From contig CAJJDP010000005.1 of assembly GCA_905182995.1 (NCBI GenBank), positions 248,001 through 312,000 of the forward strand: DNA of 64,000 nt, in the 5' to 3' direction. Shown in pieces: positions 50,100-62,884 of this stretch. This DNA is from Paramecium octaurelia. Taxonomy: Eukaryota; Ciliophora; Oligohymenophorea; Peniculida; Parameciidae. Under the pieces are notes generated by a model. That model saw nothing but the letters and a program-made list of their open reading frames with translations. It was not told the origin of the DNA and searched no databases. Numbering within the stretch: position 1 is the first letter of the stretch; each line of letters starts with the position of its first letter. A program made the translations under genes and the position numbers.

Positions 50100-50759
50100 A
50101 TGGGAGAATTGTGCTCTACTGGTAAGAAAATAAAAATTAAAATTTACAATTCACAAGAAATTATGAAAATTCTTGACCAGGAGGATACCAGAAAGAATCT
50201 AGAATCTATTTCAATCTAATTGAGGAACTCTGTCTTGAATCTCTTTCAAATAATAGATTCATAGATGTCCATAATCAAACAGAAACTACTTTTCGAAAGT
50301 GATAGAAGTATTGCACACAATACTCTTCATTAATACTTAAGGATTTTGATCAATTCTTATTACATACCATTTCAACAAAATTTTTTGAATCTCGCTTTTC
50401 CGATACTCGAACTCTGTGTAGTCAAAGTAAGATCTTTATTTAAGTAGATCCTAATCGAATCATACTTAGCCATGAGAACCTTAAATTCGAAACAAGAAAT
50501 ATGGTGGAATTCTAACTACTTCTAAATAAGAAAACGAGTCCTGATTTAGGAATTCAAAATGGATGTGAAACCTTAGAAACCAAGTATTGAGGCTCCATTC
50601 ATCGAATATCTACAATTATTAATAGACATAATCGAAGCTTAACTGAATTCCGCATGTGTCTTTAACTTATAAGAAAAAAAAAATATCCAATAAATTTCAG
50701 AATCTCATACAGGCACGAACATATTCTATAGTGAATTAAAAAAAAACATTGACTTATGA
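50100..50759 (+). CDS. Unknown helical protein
   Basis: Intron-free, 219 residues (MGELCSTGKKIKIKIYNSQE). Almost entirely amphipathic helix with hydrophobic stretches such as NFLNLAFPILELCVVK and EYLQLLIDIIEAQLN, no signal peptide and no clear transmembrane segment. Codon use matches its neighbours. No family is recognised. Confidence 0.6.
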
Positions 50760-50997
50760 TTCTTGTCAATCCCAACCTATTTAAATTTAAAAAGAAAGTT
50801 TTTTATTTTCCATTAAAATATACTAAAAAGTATTTAAGTGCTTATTTATAAAATAAATCTATACTGTTAAACAACATCTAAAATAAGAATTTTTCAAATT
50901 CTCAGAACCTAATCAATTTGTTCATAGAAAATGATACTTATAATTACCAAAAATAACGCATCATTATAAAATATGTGAAATTAATTTTCTTAAGTAT

Positions 50998-52801
50998 TCA
51001 TTTTATTAAAGAATAAATTAAATCACAATATTACTTAAAATTTTCTTAGACCTTTTTAAATCCAACATGTAAAATTAGAGGGTGCAATTAAGCCTTAGAG
51101 TACAAGCCTAAAATCACTTCTTCTTTAGATTCAACATATTAAGGATTATTTGAATCAATTAATTAGTAGAATCCTTCAACTGGATTTCTTGTAAAATCGA
51201 AGATAGGAACGTAATCTTTCTTAAATAGTATTTTATAAATGTACATTAAAAGGTAGTTATTATTTACTAAGAGGTAAGTTGTAAAATCTATCAATAAATA
51301 AATAATGGAGAACAGAGACAAACACTTTTAAGGCTTCCTTATAATTTACCAACTTTTTCCAAAAATCAGCTTCAACTATTTAAGGCAATAAAATTTAAAT
51401 GAAAGAGTACTCCATAAGTAACATTTAAGATTGCTCAGGTGTTTCAATACTTAAATTTTTAAATTACAATTTTACTTTAAAGTATTATTTGGTCTTAAAT
51501 TCATTCTGCTAGTAACATATTTACTGTGTCCAATTAACATATATCCTTTTGGAAGTGAAAATTTTCTCATGAATTCAATATGTTCCTTCGTAAGGTCCAA
51601 AGGTTAAACTATCAAGTATCTAAAAAATATCTCCAATGCGTTAAGCATAGTCTGACATCTTGCCTGAATGTCTATAGTTTAAGTAAAGACCCATGACTTA
51701 TCCAACTGTTTCTTGAGCGTGCATTCTCTATAAAACTATGATATGACTGACAAATAGTTCTATATATGGTTATATCAATATTTTTACAAACTATGAATCG
51801 TAAGATCCTATCTGATCCTAAGAATATTGCTTAAAGGAGACCAACTTTTAATTCCAAATCTTTTTACAAAATTTTAAATAAGTCAACGCTACCCAAAAAT
51901 ATATAACAGCTCCCTTAAATTTTCTCATCAGTTATTTCAATCTTAGCTAAGATAATACTAACTTTTTTGAAGATGGCTTTTATGAACCTGCTCCTAATGA
52001 TTATTATTATGATAACTAAGATTATTTTCGAATTTTATATTAAGAATTTTCTGAATGGCCTTATCGAATACCATCTTGCTTTAGTTTTTAAGATCTTCTT
52101 TATGATCTTGATTTTAATAAAGGTGTTTATTGAGTCTGTCTATTAGAGGCGTAATTTTAGGATGACTCAATGTCAGTCACATAACGAATATCTGAATTAT
52201 CTTTTGGCTTCTTATCCTTATTCTTTTACTGTTCTTTCTCATGTAGCATTTTCAACAAAAATTTATGCAATGTGTCCATTTCTTTTGGTCTTTTTGGCTT
52301 AACTTATTGTTGATTGTTTAAATATTATTAAGGTTAAATGGGTTGACTCTGTTGATGAAATGGATTCTACGAATATGGAACCTAAGCATAATTATATTAT
52401 TATGGCGGATATCCCTATTAAAATTAACCTGGTAAGGGAGGGAAGAAGGGTTATTAATATATTTAAGGGGTAGATTACAGAACGGGTGGACTTTGTTCAA
52501 TTTTTTTGATCTTCTATTTCAAGGTCTTGAGTTCTTCTAAAATTTAAATACTGTATTTTTGTTCTTCAGCTTGCTTCAATCTTTCTAAATATTAGATCTA
52601 TCTTTATTATTCCAATCTTGAATCTTCAAATGCTTTAATTAGATTATTGATTGTTTAATTTTAATGTTGAATTTTTCTTTCTAAGGTTCCCACAAAAGAA
52701 CCATCTTCAACAAAATTAGGAGTTGATTACTGCTCAACAAAAGAGTCTTGTCTAGGATATTTATCTCTCCTTCTATAAAAATGAAATTCTCTTCCGCTCA
52801 T
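50998..52801 (-). CDS. Q/P-rich protein with C-terminal helical domain, unknown
   Basis: The 5' half is continuous from MSGREFHFYRRRDKYPRQD: a coiled coil (about residues 35-100), a Q/P/Y-rich disordered part (PPLPGQFQQGYPPQQYNYAQ), a basic linker, and then KPKRPKEMDTLHKFLLKML. The 3' half forms a helical domain with stretches such as RECTLKKQLDKSWVFTQ, QTMLNALEIFFRYLIVQPLD, MRKFSLPKGYMLIGHSKYV, MEYSFIQILLPQIVEADFW and DYVPIFDFTRNPVEGFY, ending ENFKQYCDLIYSLIK. These lie in different frames, so several short introns exist between 51240 and 51800 that I did not place with certainty. Family not recognised; the helical end recalls armadillo-like folds (weak). Confidence 0.6.
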
Positions 52802-52888
52802 TGAAAGTTGTTATATTCTTTGATAATAATAATAATATGTCAAAATTTTAGGTTTATTTTTTATCTTTAATCATAATCATTTTAATCT

Positions 52889-53942
52889 TCAAAATTACGT
52901 ATTACGAGTAACTTCCTCCAAAACCTCCTTTGCTGGACATTAATTCAAACTTTTTGGATCGAATTCCTTACGATATTCACTATTATATTGGCCATTATAT
53001 GAGGGATTTAAGTTTGCCTACATAATTAAAAATGGAGAAGTACATTTTGTTAGCTTTTAGCTGTGGGCACTCTGTCAGTTCTAAAGGGTTTATACGAAGA
53101 TTTAGCTATAGATTCAGCAGAGAATTGCAAATCGGGAGGAGATAATGGGGATCTACATAGTTAAACAATATACTTAGTAGCTTTGTTCATGTTTTTACAA
53201 CTCTATGCTGGAGGAGCTTACACTCCTTAATAGCTATCTTTGTATATGCTCCTTCCCATAAAAGGCATTTCCTTAATAATAGTAGGATTATTTTAAGGTA
53301 GTAGTTGAGGTGTATCACCCATTCCCCAATTCAAGTACATATTGTTGTAGGTTGACAATCCAGAAAAAGGGACTCCACTTACTGTAGGTTTCTATGAATT
53401 CTTGTGTAGTTCAGCTTTGCTATCATACCCTGGAAAATCGTGCTAATTAAGTAGATTGTTGACAAATACTTTATATGTTGTCACATTCCCTAGATCTCCT
53501 TCTGCCTTAGGTTGTGTGAATATATTCTGATTATATCGAGACCCGGTTTCTGGAGTCTTCTTCTGATATTCCTTTTAATAAATAGTGTAATTTCCATGTA
53601 ATTAGGGTTTATGTATGCAATTTTTGCCATTACATTTATGTTTTCCACAGTTACACAATGCGCATAGACATTTACCTTTTTGTTTTATATTCAATCAACT
53701 TTACCTCCTAAATGATCAAAGTATTATGATACTTCTGTTTGATTGTCTCTATTTGTTTGAGAACTCATCAATCGGTCATAAACTTCCTAAATTTCAGTAT
53801 TTTATTTTACCTTCTTTTTACTAGAAATCACATCATTATCGATAGTTTACTATGCATTTACACATTGTTTTTAATTAGAAGATAATTGTAAATTGGAATT
53901 AATCTTGTTAGAATTATTATGTTTTGGAGTTTATTAAGCCAT
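52889..53942 (-). CDS. SAXO/FAM154-type axonemal microtubule-stabilising protein
   Basis: About 325-332 residues. After an N-terminal extension (MAQQTPKHNNSNKINSN) comes the SAXO signature cysteine cluster CLCALCNCGKHKCNGKNC. It is followed by repeated Mn-type elements of the SAXO family, short phrases with spaced tyrosines, such as YTIYQKEYQKKTPE, GVPFSGLSTYNNMY, MPFMGRSIYKDSYQG, SSYKPFRTDRVP and YNSEYRKEFDPK. These bind microtubules in cilia and basal bodies. Introns: 29 nt ending AAG right before the cysteine cluster (53676-53704), 26 nt ending TAG, and possibly 24 nt near 53810. Confidence 0.85.
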
Positions 53943-54078
53943 TTGCAAATAAGTTTTTATTTAATTATTAAGTTTATACTAGATGTTTTAAAAAAATGAA
54001 TAATTTAATGAGATTAATGTAAATCGAAAATATTTAGATACATATTTTAGATATGGTGCCTTAATATAATATATCAAT

Positions 54079-54769
54079 TCAAATTAATTAGTATTATTTA
54101 ATTATTTGCTCTAAATTCTGAAATAAGAGCGATAATTATTATTTTTAATTGGTTTTTAAAAATATCAACTCTTCTGTAGGTACATAAAGAACATCATATT
54201 CTGAATATTTCTCCTATTTTATTGGCTTTAAGTTCGATGTGATTAGTATATCTATACGGTAGTAAAATTTGAATTCTTCAATGATTTAAATGAATTCTTT
54301 TGTGATTTTAGATTTCAATCTGCATTATGTTTCCCAATTCTAATTCAGCCTCTCAATTGCTGATTTTCTCCCCTTCTGAAAAGGCTAAGTGATAAAAACT
54401 ACGTCGTCAAGGATATAACGAGAATAATTAGTTCGAATTATTGGTATAAAATTTAAGTTTAATAATTTTAGTATAACATCTACTCCTAATTGAGAGATCA
54501 AATTGAACCTCTTCTGTTTCATGCATTCCAAAGGTTCGTTCTATGAAATTAATAGTTTATCATTAACTTACAAAGTATAGATAGCGACACTCCTTCTTAA
54601 CATGATTAGATAGATGTTAATATAGAGCAGATGAAAATTCCTCAGAATAATTTTCTGTTAATTTGATGCTTATTTTTGGCAAAATCTCTTGGTTATTGAC
54701 TAGAAACCTAATCTCTGTACAATCATTTTCGAAAGACTCTTTCACTAATATGACTTAAATCTAATCCAT
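54079..54769 (-). CDS. Unknown protein
   Basis: 219 residues with one 31-nt intron (GT..TAG) near 54565; the spliced length is an exact multiple of three. Starts MDQIQVILVKESFENDCTEI. The middle has FIPIIRTNYSRYILDDVVFI, the C-terminus YSEYDVLYVPTEELIFL and a Q-rich tail. The mixed β/α pattern suggests a compact fold, but I recognise no family. Confidence 0.55.
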
Positions 54770-55411
54770 AGTGGAAAATTTGGGCTAGCTTTAATTAATA
54801 TTATTAATATTAATCATGGGCGATGCTACATTCATTATTAGATTTGGAAACATTTCCTCTAATTTTTAAGTACAAAAGAAGGTTCAAATAATAATAAAAA
54901 TTTGGCAGAATATTTTTAAAACCAACTAATACTTAAGTTCATAATTTTTCAAATATCTCAATTTGAATTGAAGCCTTACTCAAATTATTAATATAATTCT
55001 AGCAATACAAAAAGGGAGGTTATTTTTAAAAAATAACAATAAAATCCAACTAATTTTTAAAATAAACATATTTCCCTCCAAAAAATGATTGTTCTTATTT
55101 TCAACTTGTAGATTAACATGAAATATGAATCATTAGGTTTCACTAAAAAATGGAATTAAATATACAGAATAATGTAAAAAATTAAGTTTTAAATTTAAAA
55201 GTTTATAATAGGATTGGCTCTAAACCAGAACATTTTATGAACATCCTTGCAAATATTTTTATCTATATTGTTTGCATTCTAAATGATCAATAGGATAAAT
55301 TATTAAACAAAAATATATATGATCATTTATAAGATCTATTTATATATTATATTAATTATTATTTAACTATCTTAGGTAAGCATTTACTTATTTAAATAAA
55401 TAAATTCAGAA
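54770..55411. other. Intergenic, AT-rich
   Basis: About 640 bp between an unknown gene's start and the next gene's stop. No frame or RNA gene was recognised. Confidence 0.5.
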
Positions 55412-56156
55412 TCATTTCTTTTATTTTTATAAGAAATCTTTAAACCCTTGTTAAGGCCCTTTTTTATTTGTTCTCTCACCTATGAGTTTAAGTTATTCTT
55501 CCTTTTCTAATACTTCTGGTCTCTGCTTTTAAAGTGCCAAGTATAATTAATCACTAGCTTTTTTACACTCAACACTTTTGCCATTGTATACTTGTACAGT
55601 AGCTTTGATTATATTGTCCCAATCGCAATTAAAATCTGAGGCTAATACTATTTTCACCAAGGTAGGGTAAGAATGTGTTTGCAATTTCTATTTTAAATCT
55701 TCTATTTTACATAATTGGACTATAATGTGATATTACACAAGATCTAGATGAGTTCATCAGAGTATGGCTTATGTGATAATATTTCAAGTGTTTGCAATGC
55801 TTCATTTTTTAAAAACTTAAAATCACTTTCACATTTTTCAAATAATTTATGAAGAATTTTTTCATCGTAAACATTATTGTGTTAGACTTTATAGTTTAAT
55901 TATAAATACTTGTTTCTTTAATCAGCATCAAAGCATTTTTGGACACATTACTTCTTATACTATCAGTTAAGGGTTAAAGTTAATCCCACCATTCCTAAAT
56001 TTTAAATTAATCATTGTGAAATTTGTTTTAAGCTCGTAAGCTGTCGATAAATAAAAACTGCTATTTCCAATCACTCAGATCATTTTTTTAAATCTCTTAA
56101 TCTTGCAAATTTTCATAAGTTGTATATTAAACTTAGTCTTGCTATTATTAATCCAT
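55412..56156 (-). CDS. TOG/HEAT-like domain protein (CLASP/crescerin type)
   Basis: 232 residues with two 23-nt introns (one AAG, one TAG), exact multiple of three. After a Q-rich leader, the phrase DWKQQFLFIDSLRAQNKFHN resembles the first HEAT repeat of TOG domains in CLASP and crescerin/TOGARAM proteins; next come NVSKNALMLIKET and FLKNEALQTLEILSHKPYSD, further HEAT-type helix pairs. It ends in a basic tail. Small single-TOG proteins bind tubulin; a role at microtubule or ciliary ends is inference. Confidence 0.6.
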
Positions 56157-56386
56157 AATTTATAAAAAATTAAACTAAATAATATAAATCCATCAGTGAA
56201 AAAGTATGTTAGATTAATCATACCAATTAAGAATAAAAATATCTATTAAGCTTTTGCCTATAAGATAGGGAGTTTAGGATGTAATTGAAATTTGCATTCA
56301 TTAATGTTTTTCTTATATCATAATACGAGACGATCCATTTTCTAAAAATAATACAAGAAATTTAAATAAAAATTAATTTTTTATTA

Positions 56387-59220
56387 ATGATGAACCAATA
56401 ATCACCTTTTTAGTCACTTTTTGAAAATATAATTGGATAAATGAAGAGAGGAGAAAGTTAGAGTGCATTGATTGAAATAGATAGATAATTGAAAAAGACC
56501 AAGTTTAATCAAACTGAAAAAAAATAATTGCAATTGTTAAAAGGATCAATATTGGTGTAGATTGGAGCATTGGGCGATGCTACAAAAATACTGAATGACA
56601 ATTTAAATTAAGCTGAATTAGAAGTCCTCTAATTGTATTCTAATCTATGTAAGGATCTAAACATGATGAATAATTATTTTGAGAAATTCAAACCATAAAA
56701 TTTGGAGTAGACAAAGGAATTTTATTCTCAATCGATATAAGCCCATCGATTTTAAGAGGCATCAACATATGCCATTAAGATTTTCAGGGCAGAAGGAGAA
56801 AAAAACTAAGAATACATGATGGAATATATTGTACTATTGAGTTAAAAGGAAGATATGGGAGGGAAAATTACAGAGATGTTTGTTGATAAGGTGGCAAAAA
56901 ACATCAAACTAGAGAAGTAAAAAAATTGTAAATGATTTAGCAATTTGAAGCTTTGTACTAATGAAGAATTAGGAGCTTAATTGATTAAATTTTAATTGAA
57001 ATTCTACTAGAATAACAAAAACAAAAATGTAGATAAAGTATAATAAATATTGGACAATCATGGTTCGCTATTTGTTGAATATTAATAAAATGCAACAATA
57101 TCATTGTGGATTTACTAAAACAATCCTACAGGTATATATGATATAAATGAAATTTAGATTTTACTTACGAATAAACTCTTAAATACCATTATTAAGTCTA
57201 TAATTCTTTGGCCACAGATTAAATTCTTATAAATTTTGAATGCTAAGAATAACTAGTATTAGCCTTCTACACTGAACCATTCTAATTAGAAATTGAATAA
57301 ATCGAGAAACCCTTCTAAATAGTTCCAAAGGATAAACTATTGAGTCATATTTACAATAGTTGTTAATTATTATTAAAAACAACTAAAAATAGCTTAGCAT
57401 TAAAACAACTTTTACTCATTTCATTAAAAATAATAAATCTATCTTAAAATCCCAACACTGAAGAGATCTTAAAGTTAGTTGAATTATTATTTTAATAATA
57501 AGGAGATAAATATACATTTTGCACTGAATTATTTAAGGCAATTCCAAAACTAAAACTGCACAAGGAAATTTACAACACTATTCAAAAAGTAAAGACCTAA
57601 TCTAAGTCTAAAGAGGCAGAAACAATAGCTCATATCAATTTGAAGAAGCTAGAAATTTACATCTCAGAGGATCCTACAAAGTATCTTGATGAACTAGTAA
57701 AGTTGTATCAATCTCATCCAGTTCCAGAAAAAGTTGAAAAAGGTGATAGGTTATTATAAGATGAATATTTGATGATTGCCATTGATATACTGTATGATGT
57801 AAACGACTTTGATAAGATTTTGAGAAGTTTAGAATTAATAGATTTAGGGTTAAAAAACTCTCCATATAATTTTGATTTCTTGTTCAGATAAATCATCTTA
57901 TTATGCGAATTAGGATAGGTGGAGTAGGCTATTGAATCCTTAACAAGATTGGATATAAAGGGAGTGTAATTTGATACATTGGGAATGACCTTTGCAAAAT
58001 CCTTCCTTGAATTCGGAGGTAATTTAGATTAAGTTGAGAGAAAGAATTAACAAGCTTTAATATTTTATTTAGAAAATGTAAGAGAATCTAAGAAGAATTT
58101 ATTGACATCATTCAAAATGAAGAATTATGTACCCTTTGAATCATTTCATTAATTTGAAAATTGGATTTCAAACTCTTATATTAAATTAATTTACTATTTT
58201 GTTCAATGCACACTATTTAATGAGAGACAGAAATAATAGAGCAATGTCGAATATTTTTGTTAGTAGATATAAAATAAATTAAAATCCGCATCAACCTTTT
58301 CGATTTAAGACACACATTTCCAAAGCTATTTTATTAGAGAATTTAGCAATTCAAATTAAAAATATGATAATTATATTGGAATATATAAAAGTCAAAAATA
58401 ATTGTTATTAGAAACTTTGTTTTTAACGGTATATTAAATATTTTATTCTATTAGTTTAATAATGAGATGAATGAATTAAAAAACGATATCTAACAAATTT
58501 AAAGTTTGGTAAATGTGTACAAAGAAATTGTGAATGTCCAATAAAATTATAATGAAGTTGATTTAAATTACAGAAATAAATTGGAAAATTAATCATTATA
58601 AATAAAGTACTTAGAAGATTACAATGAGTAAATAGAAAAATTAATATCATTAGGTTTATTAATTTAGAGAGAGAACTTCGATTGTCGATAGCAAGATTCT
58701 ATATTTCGCTGATTCAACCTCAAAATGATATCCCTACAAATGACTTTTTAGTTGATCTATCGAAATTATAGGATTTATAAAAGATCATAAAAAAAATACT
58801 AAATGGTTAAGAAATGCCAACAAACTCAGTCAGAATTCTGAATCGCTTTTACAAACATACCTTACCAGTTTTGATAGTCCTTATAAAATAATAAGCTGAA
58901 ATAAAATAAAAATTATTTTCACTCCAAAAAAAGGCTTAGGGCGATTCAAAGACCATTTTAGAGAAAGCCCATAAGCAAATAGTTCTGACTTTAACTACTC
59001 TTAAAGATGAACTGGTACAATCAGGCACACAATAATTGATGATTATTAAGAACGAGCTCCCATAATATATTAGATAACAATTAAAGTAATGATAATTTGA
59101 TTAATTCTTAGCAAGACAATAAACAATAAAGAGTTGATCCAAACCCTAGAATCCAATTTACAGTTTTAAGCCTTATCAATATAAACAGTGATTGAGGAAA
59201 AGTTAAAACAAATGAAATGA
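56387..59220 (+). CDS. NAA25: NatB N-terminal acetyltransferase auxiliary subunit (NAA25/MDM20)
   Basis: About 880 residues of TPR/helical repeats. The stretch around 57800-58010 (LGLKNSPYNFDFLFRQIILLCELG, then QVEQAIESLTRLDIKGVQFD, then TLGMTF) aligns with the conserved MDM20/NAA25 core, where human NAA25 has a similar HSPSNAQF, LGAFEPVVDLYSSLDAKHIQHDTIGYL order. The start MMNQQSPFQSLFENIIGQMK leads into TPR-like helices. NAA25 anchors the catalytic NAA20 at ribosomes to acetylate N-termini beginning Met-Asp/Glu/Asn. Several introns are present (26 nt near 58430, 26 nt at 59086-59111); one joint near 58655 remains unclear. The stop is 23 bp from the convergent gene's stop. Confidence 0.75.
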
Positions 59221-59243
59221 AAATAATATAAATATTAACGATT

Positions 59244-59783
59244 TCATTCGAGTACTCGTTAGAGAATTGAAATAAAAATTGATACGTCTTACTTAAAATT
59301 TTCAGGATTCTCTGACTAATTAATATTCTTCAATCTCATCCAGTTCTCTTTTATAATGTTATGAGCATTTTATATTTTTTCTATGATCGGTATCAAATCC
59401 ACTTAAGAAAAACCCATCCATTAATAACATAACCATAATTTATTGACTTTTCTCATTTCCATTATATTGAATAAATTTTCAATAGCTCCAGATTAATTTC
59501 TCAAAATTTGGTTAAAACGTGGATAATTTGATTGTTCTCTTAAAGTGAAGAGAAAAAATAATCCATCAACATTGGAAATACAATTTACTAAATATATAGT
59601 AAAATCATCAAGTATCTCAAATTCTATTAAATTTATGTAAATTGAAAATAACCTACCTTCTTCATTTATTGATTACATAGTCACATAAGTATTTGCAATA
59701 ATAAAAAGCACTATAATCTCGTTACTATATATTTCATAAGCAACATTTTGAACTTGTTGCTTGATATTTGCCTATTAGTTCAT
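59244..59783 (-). CDS. Unknown protein
   Basis: Intron-free, 179 residues (MNQQANIKQQVQNVAYEIYS). Mixed hydrophobic and polar, with IIVLFIIANTYVTM, FEILDDFTIYLVNCISNVDG and LFFLFTLREQ, then a helical C-terminus. It looks globular, without a clear signal peptide. The stop lies 23 bp from that of NAA25. Family not recognised. Confidence 0.55.
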
Positions 59784-59798
59784 AATTAATATTCAACA

Positions 59799-60379
59799 AT
59801 GAAATAAAAAATATTCTATTAAGAGTGATTACTTTAAAAGATTTGAAAGATACGATAAATTAGCTGCAAAGCATTTTATAAATATATTTTGTAGAATGCC
59901 TTCTAAAAGACAAAAATAAATTGATCCACAAAATTTTAATCCTATAAAATAATAAAGCAAAGGAAAAATTTTAAAAGTGGAAGGAAAGCAATGATTAAGA
60001 ATTTGGAATGAATTTAAGAAAATCATGAATTTCTATTTGTGGATAAAATATTTCTTAAATTCTAAATTATTGAACTAGAAATTGCCAAATTAAATCTGAT
60101 GTTTATATGTAGATAAGATGAATTGTTTGAATTGTGCTAAATTCAAATTTAAGTTTAAATAAATAGATCATACACGTATTAAAAGTGGTTTGTTTGTTAA
60201 ATAAGATAAGATAAAAATCATAAATTAGTATATTGATAGCATAATTACACAAACAGTTATAGAAATCAAGTCAGAAAAGCTTTTACAGAAATATATAAAA
60301 CTAAAATACATTATACAAAGCAATTTTAGCTTTGGAGAATCAAAAATTTTTAGAAATGAATACCCAAAAATTAAGCTGA
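59799..60379 (+). CDS. Small unknown gene, exon structure unresolved
   Basis: Coding-like frames on the plus strand: a first part read from ATG 59799 through a putative 16-nt intron (FERYDKLAAKHFINIFCRMP, then SKRQKQIDPQNFNPIKQQ), and a second part from about 60015 (FLFVDKIFLKFQIIELEIAK ... SYTYQKWFVCQI) joined by a 29-nt intron ending CAG to YRNIQNQNTLYKAILALENQ and a stop at 60379. The joint between the two parts near 59990 is not resolved. It may be a real small gene or a remnant. Confidence 0.35.
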
Positions 60380-60903
60380 AAGAACAACTTAAACATATTT
60401 TTAATATACTGGTTTATAAAAATTTGATAAGTCATTAAAATAAAAATATTATATTAAAAATAATAAAATTAATTCTTTTTACAGATTGAATAATTAATGT
60501 AATCTATTTATCTTTAGAATACTGATGGTTTACTTTTAATTCATCAATTGTCAGTCAAATTGATTTGAGGAGCTTAAAAATTCTCTCATCTACTTTATAT
60601 TAAGCAATAACTTGAAGTATTTGAAAAGCTGAATATGAACTTATTTTGTTAATTTTCAAACGAATAAACTATATAAAATACCTTTAAAGGATAAGCAAAG
60701 AATAATATTTTAGTAATTTGCAATTGATATGATGTCGTAAAATTCTAATTTGATTAGTGAACAGTTACTTAACCAAAAGTGATTAATAAATATTGTTTAT
60801 ATATGCTTAAGTATAAGAGAATATTTATTCAAGAAAGTTGATAATAATATTTAATTAAGCATCCCAAAAGTAATTTCATCTCGTTTAGTCTCATATAAAG
60901 AGA
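60380..60903. other. Intergenic, AT-rich
   Basis: About 520 bp with no convincing frame or RNA gene. Confidence 0.5.
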
Positions 60904-61062
60904 ATGTAATGGGTAGAAAGAAAGAAAAAAACTTAAAATAACAGAAATAAAAAGAGAAGACTTAATGGAGAAATTACTAATGTTCAAACTAGTGTTAATG
61001 TCTATCCAGAAGGAAACGATACTAAGAAGAAGAATAAAAAAAGAGATAAGGATAAGGATTGA
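60904..61062 (+). CDS. Very small lysine/arginine-rich protein
   Basis: Intron-free, 52 residues (MQWVERKKKTQNNRNKKRRL, then a neutral stretch, then KKKNKKRDKDKD). Highly basic ends would suit RNA or nuclear localisation, but nothing more can be said. The ATG at 60904 gives one clean frame; the ATG at 60909 gives a different frame without clear content. Confidence is limited by size. Confidence 0.4.
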
Positions 61063-61246
61063 CTAAGGGAGAATAAATTATAATTTTTACTAAAAAAATT
61101 ATGGAGATTTTGGTTATGCGACTATTATTAATCATAATCATAATCATACAAACAATAGCCTTGAAAAAAATAATTGATAGAGTTGTGGATGCACTGAAGA
61201 AATTTAAGTGCAAAAACCCAATTAAATTGATGAATAATGAATTTGT

Positions 61247-62884
61247 TCAAATTTATATATTAATTTTTTTCCTCGATAACTCTGCTTTATATTTATCTGG
61301 AATGGCGTTATCATTTAATGTCTTTAATTTAGTTTCTTTGATATTCTCCAATAATTTCTTCTCATTTAGCATTTTATCTCTAATTTTTTTACCTTCTTCC
61401 AATCTAAAAATTAAGATATATTATAATACTTGTCTCTTTCTTCTTGTTTTCTTTTTTCCTCATTGAGTGATATCTGCTTTCTGAGTTCATCTGCATGCTT
61501 CTTTACTAATGCTTCTTTTTCATGATGTAATTTTAATTCATTTTCTCTCTCTTATTTTTGTTTCTATATGACTCTCTAAAATTCATCTCTTTCCAATCTA
61601 GCCTAAATAAAAGTTAATTAAGCAATGTACCTATTCTTCTAATCGTTCTTGTTTTTCATATTGTTGTAATTTTCTTGCTTCATGAACTTCATGATTCAAT
61701 TTCATTTTCCACTCTGCTTCCTTTCTTTCCTTTTCTCTGGCTTATCTTTCATTTTATTCCATTGCTCTTTTAGCTCTTAAAGCATCTAATTCAGCTTATC
61801 TATCTTATGCTTTTTCTTGCATTTCTCTCAATCTCTAAACTTCTCTTTCTTTTTCTTCTTTGATTCTTCTTTACTCTTCCAACAATTCTGCTTCCTTCTA
61901 TGCCTTTTACAAATTGTATTTAACAATCATTTCTTCCTCTTCTCTTTCTTCCAACTTTCTCTTCTCTTTAACCAAAATAGCTCTATCATTAGCCTCTAAG
62001 ATCTCTTCTTAAACCTTTTATTAAGTAATCTTCTTCTGCATAGCCTTCTATTATTCTTCGACTTGCAATTATTTGATTTGTTTAAGCATGACCTAACCTT
62101 CTCTTTCTTATTCTTCTTTATCTTTCAAACGAATGAGTTCTCTTTCCTTTATTTATTCAATTATAATATCGTGACCATGTTTTTACTCGACTTTTCTTTA
62201 TTTATCTTTTTCTTCATGGTATTTAATAGATTTGAGCCTTTCAATTTCCATCATCAAATCCTTACGTTTCTCTTATACTTTATATTATTCATGAAGCTCT
62301 TTCTTCTCATGTAATTGCTTATCTCGAACAGTTACACATTTTGCATACATAACCATTTTGTTCATTTCCTTTACATCATCCATCTATTCATTCATGATCT
62401 CTGCTGCCTAACAAAGAATTAAAACCATAATCTACCCTTGCAAGAAGTGAATCTTTGACCACCTTATCTTCTTCTTACTGAGTTGAAAGAGGCACTTACT
62501 TTTTCTTTTCTTCCTCCATTTGTAACATTTTTTACTTTTTAGCCTTTGCTGCAGCCATCTACTTCTCTTTTTATTCCTCAAGCAATTTTTTTTAGTATAA
62601 TTATTCTTCTTTGGTCGTTATGATAGCATTATTCTGAAAATATATAAAATACAAGTAATACCTTCATTCTTTGTAATTCAGCTTCCCCTATGAGGACAAC
62701 TTCCGGATTAGACACATCTCCATTCCTAACATTTTTTGCAACTGATTATATCTATTCCTCGGTTCTGGGCTTAACTAAATTTAAATTGATAATATTACTT
62801 TATATTTCCTCAACAACTGGAGGCTTCTTAATCTTCCCACTGAGTTTGCTATTCTAAGAAATAATAATATCAATGATATACCAT
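61247..62884 (-). CDS. CFAP45: CFAP45, ciliary doublet-microtubule inner protein
   Basis: 499-residue, almost entirely coiled-coil protein matching CFAP45 (CCDC19/NESG1). Key regions: KPRTEEQ..NVRNGDVSN early; MNEQMDDVKEMNKMVMYAKC followed by VRDKQ-x-x-E-K-K; a long E/K/R-rich middle; RDEFQRVIQKQKQERENELK, HADELRKQI and the end LNDNAIPDKYKAELSRKK, which parallels the G-L-P-E-K-Y end of animal CFAP45. It lines the lumen of ciliary B-tubules. Five introns (28, 28, 28, 28 and 26 nt) give an exact multiple of three; the first follows directly after ATG, so exon 1 codes only the initiator Met. Confidence 0.88.

Noticed and set aside
50998-52801. +1 frameshift at an in-frame TGA near 51545
   Set aside because: The new frame reads well for over 150 bp upstream of the TGA, so the switch lies further 5' and is better explained by introns I could not place.
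61101-61466. A 121-residue plus-strand ORF with hydrophobic stretches
   Set aside because: Mostly antisense to the CFAP45 coiled coil; its I/F-rich look comes from reverse-reading K/E codons.
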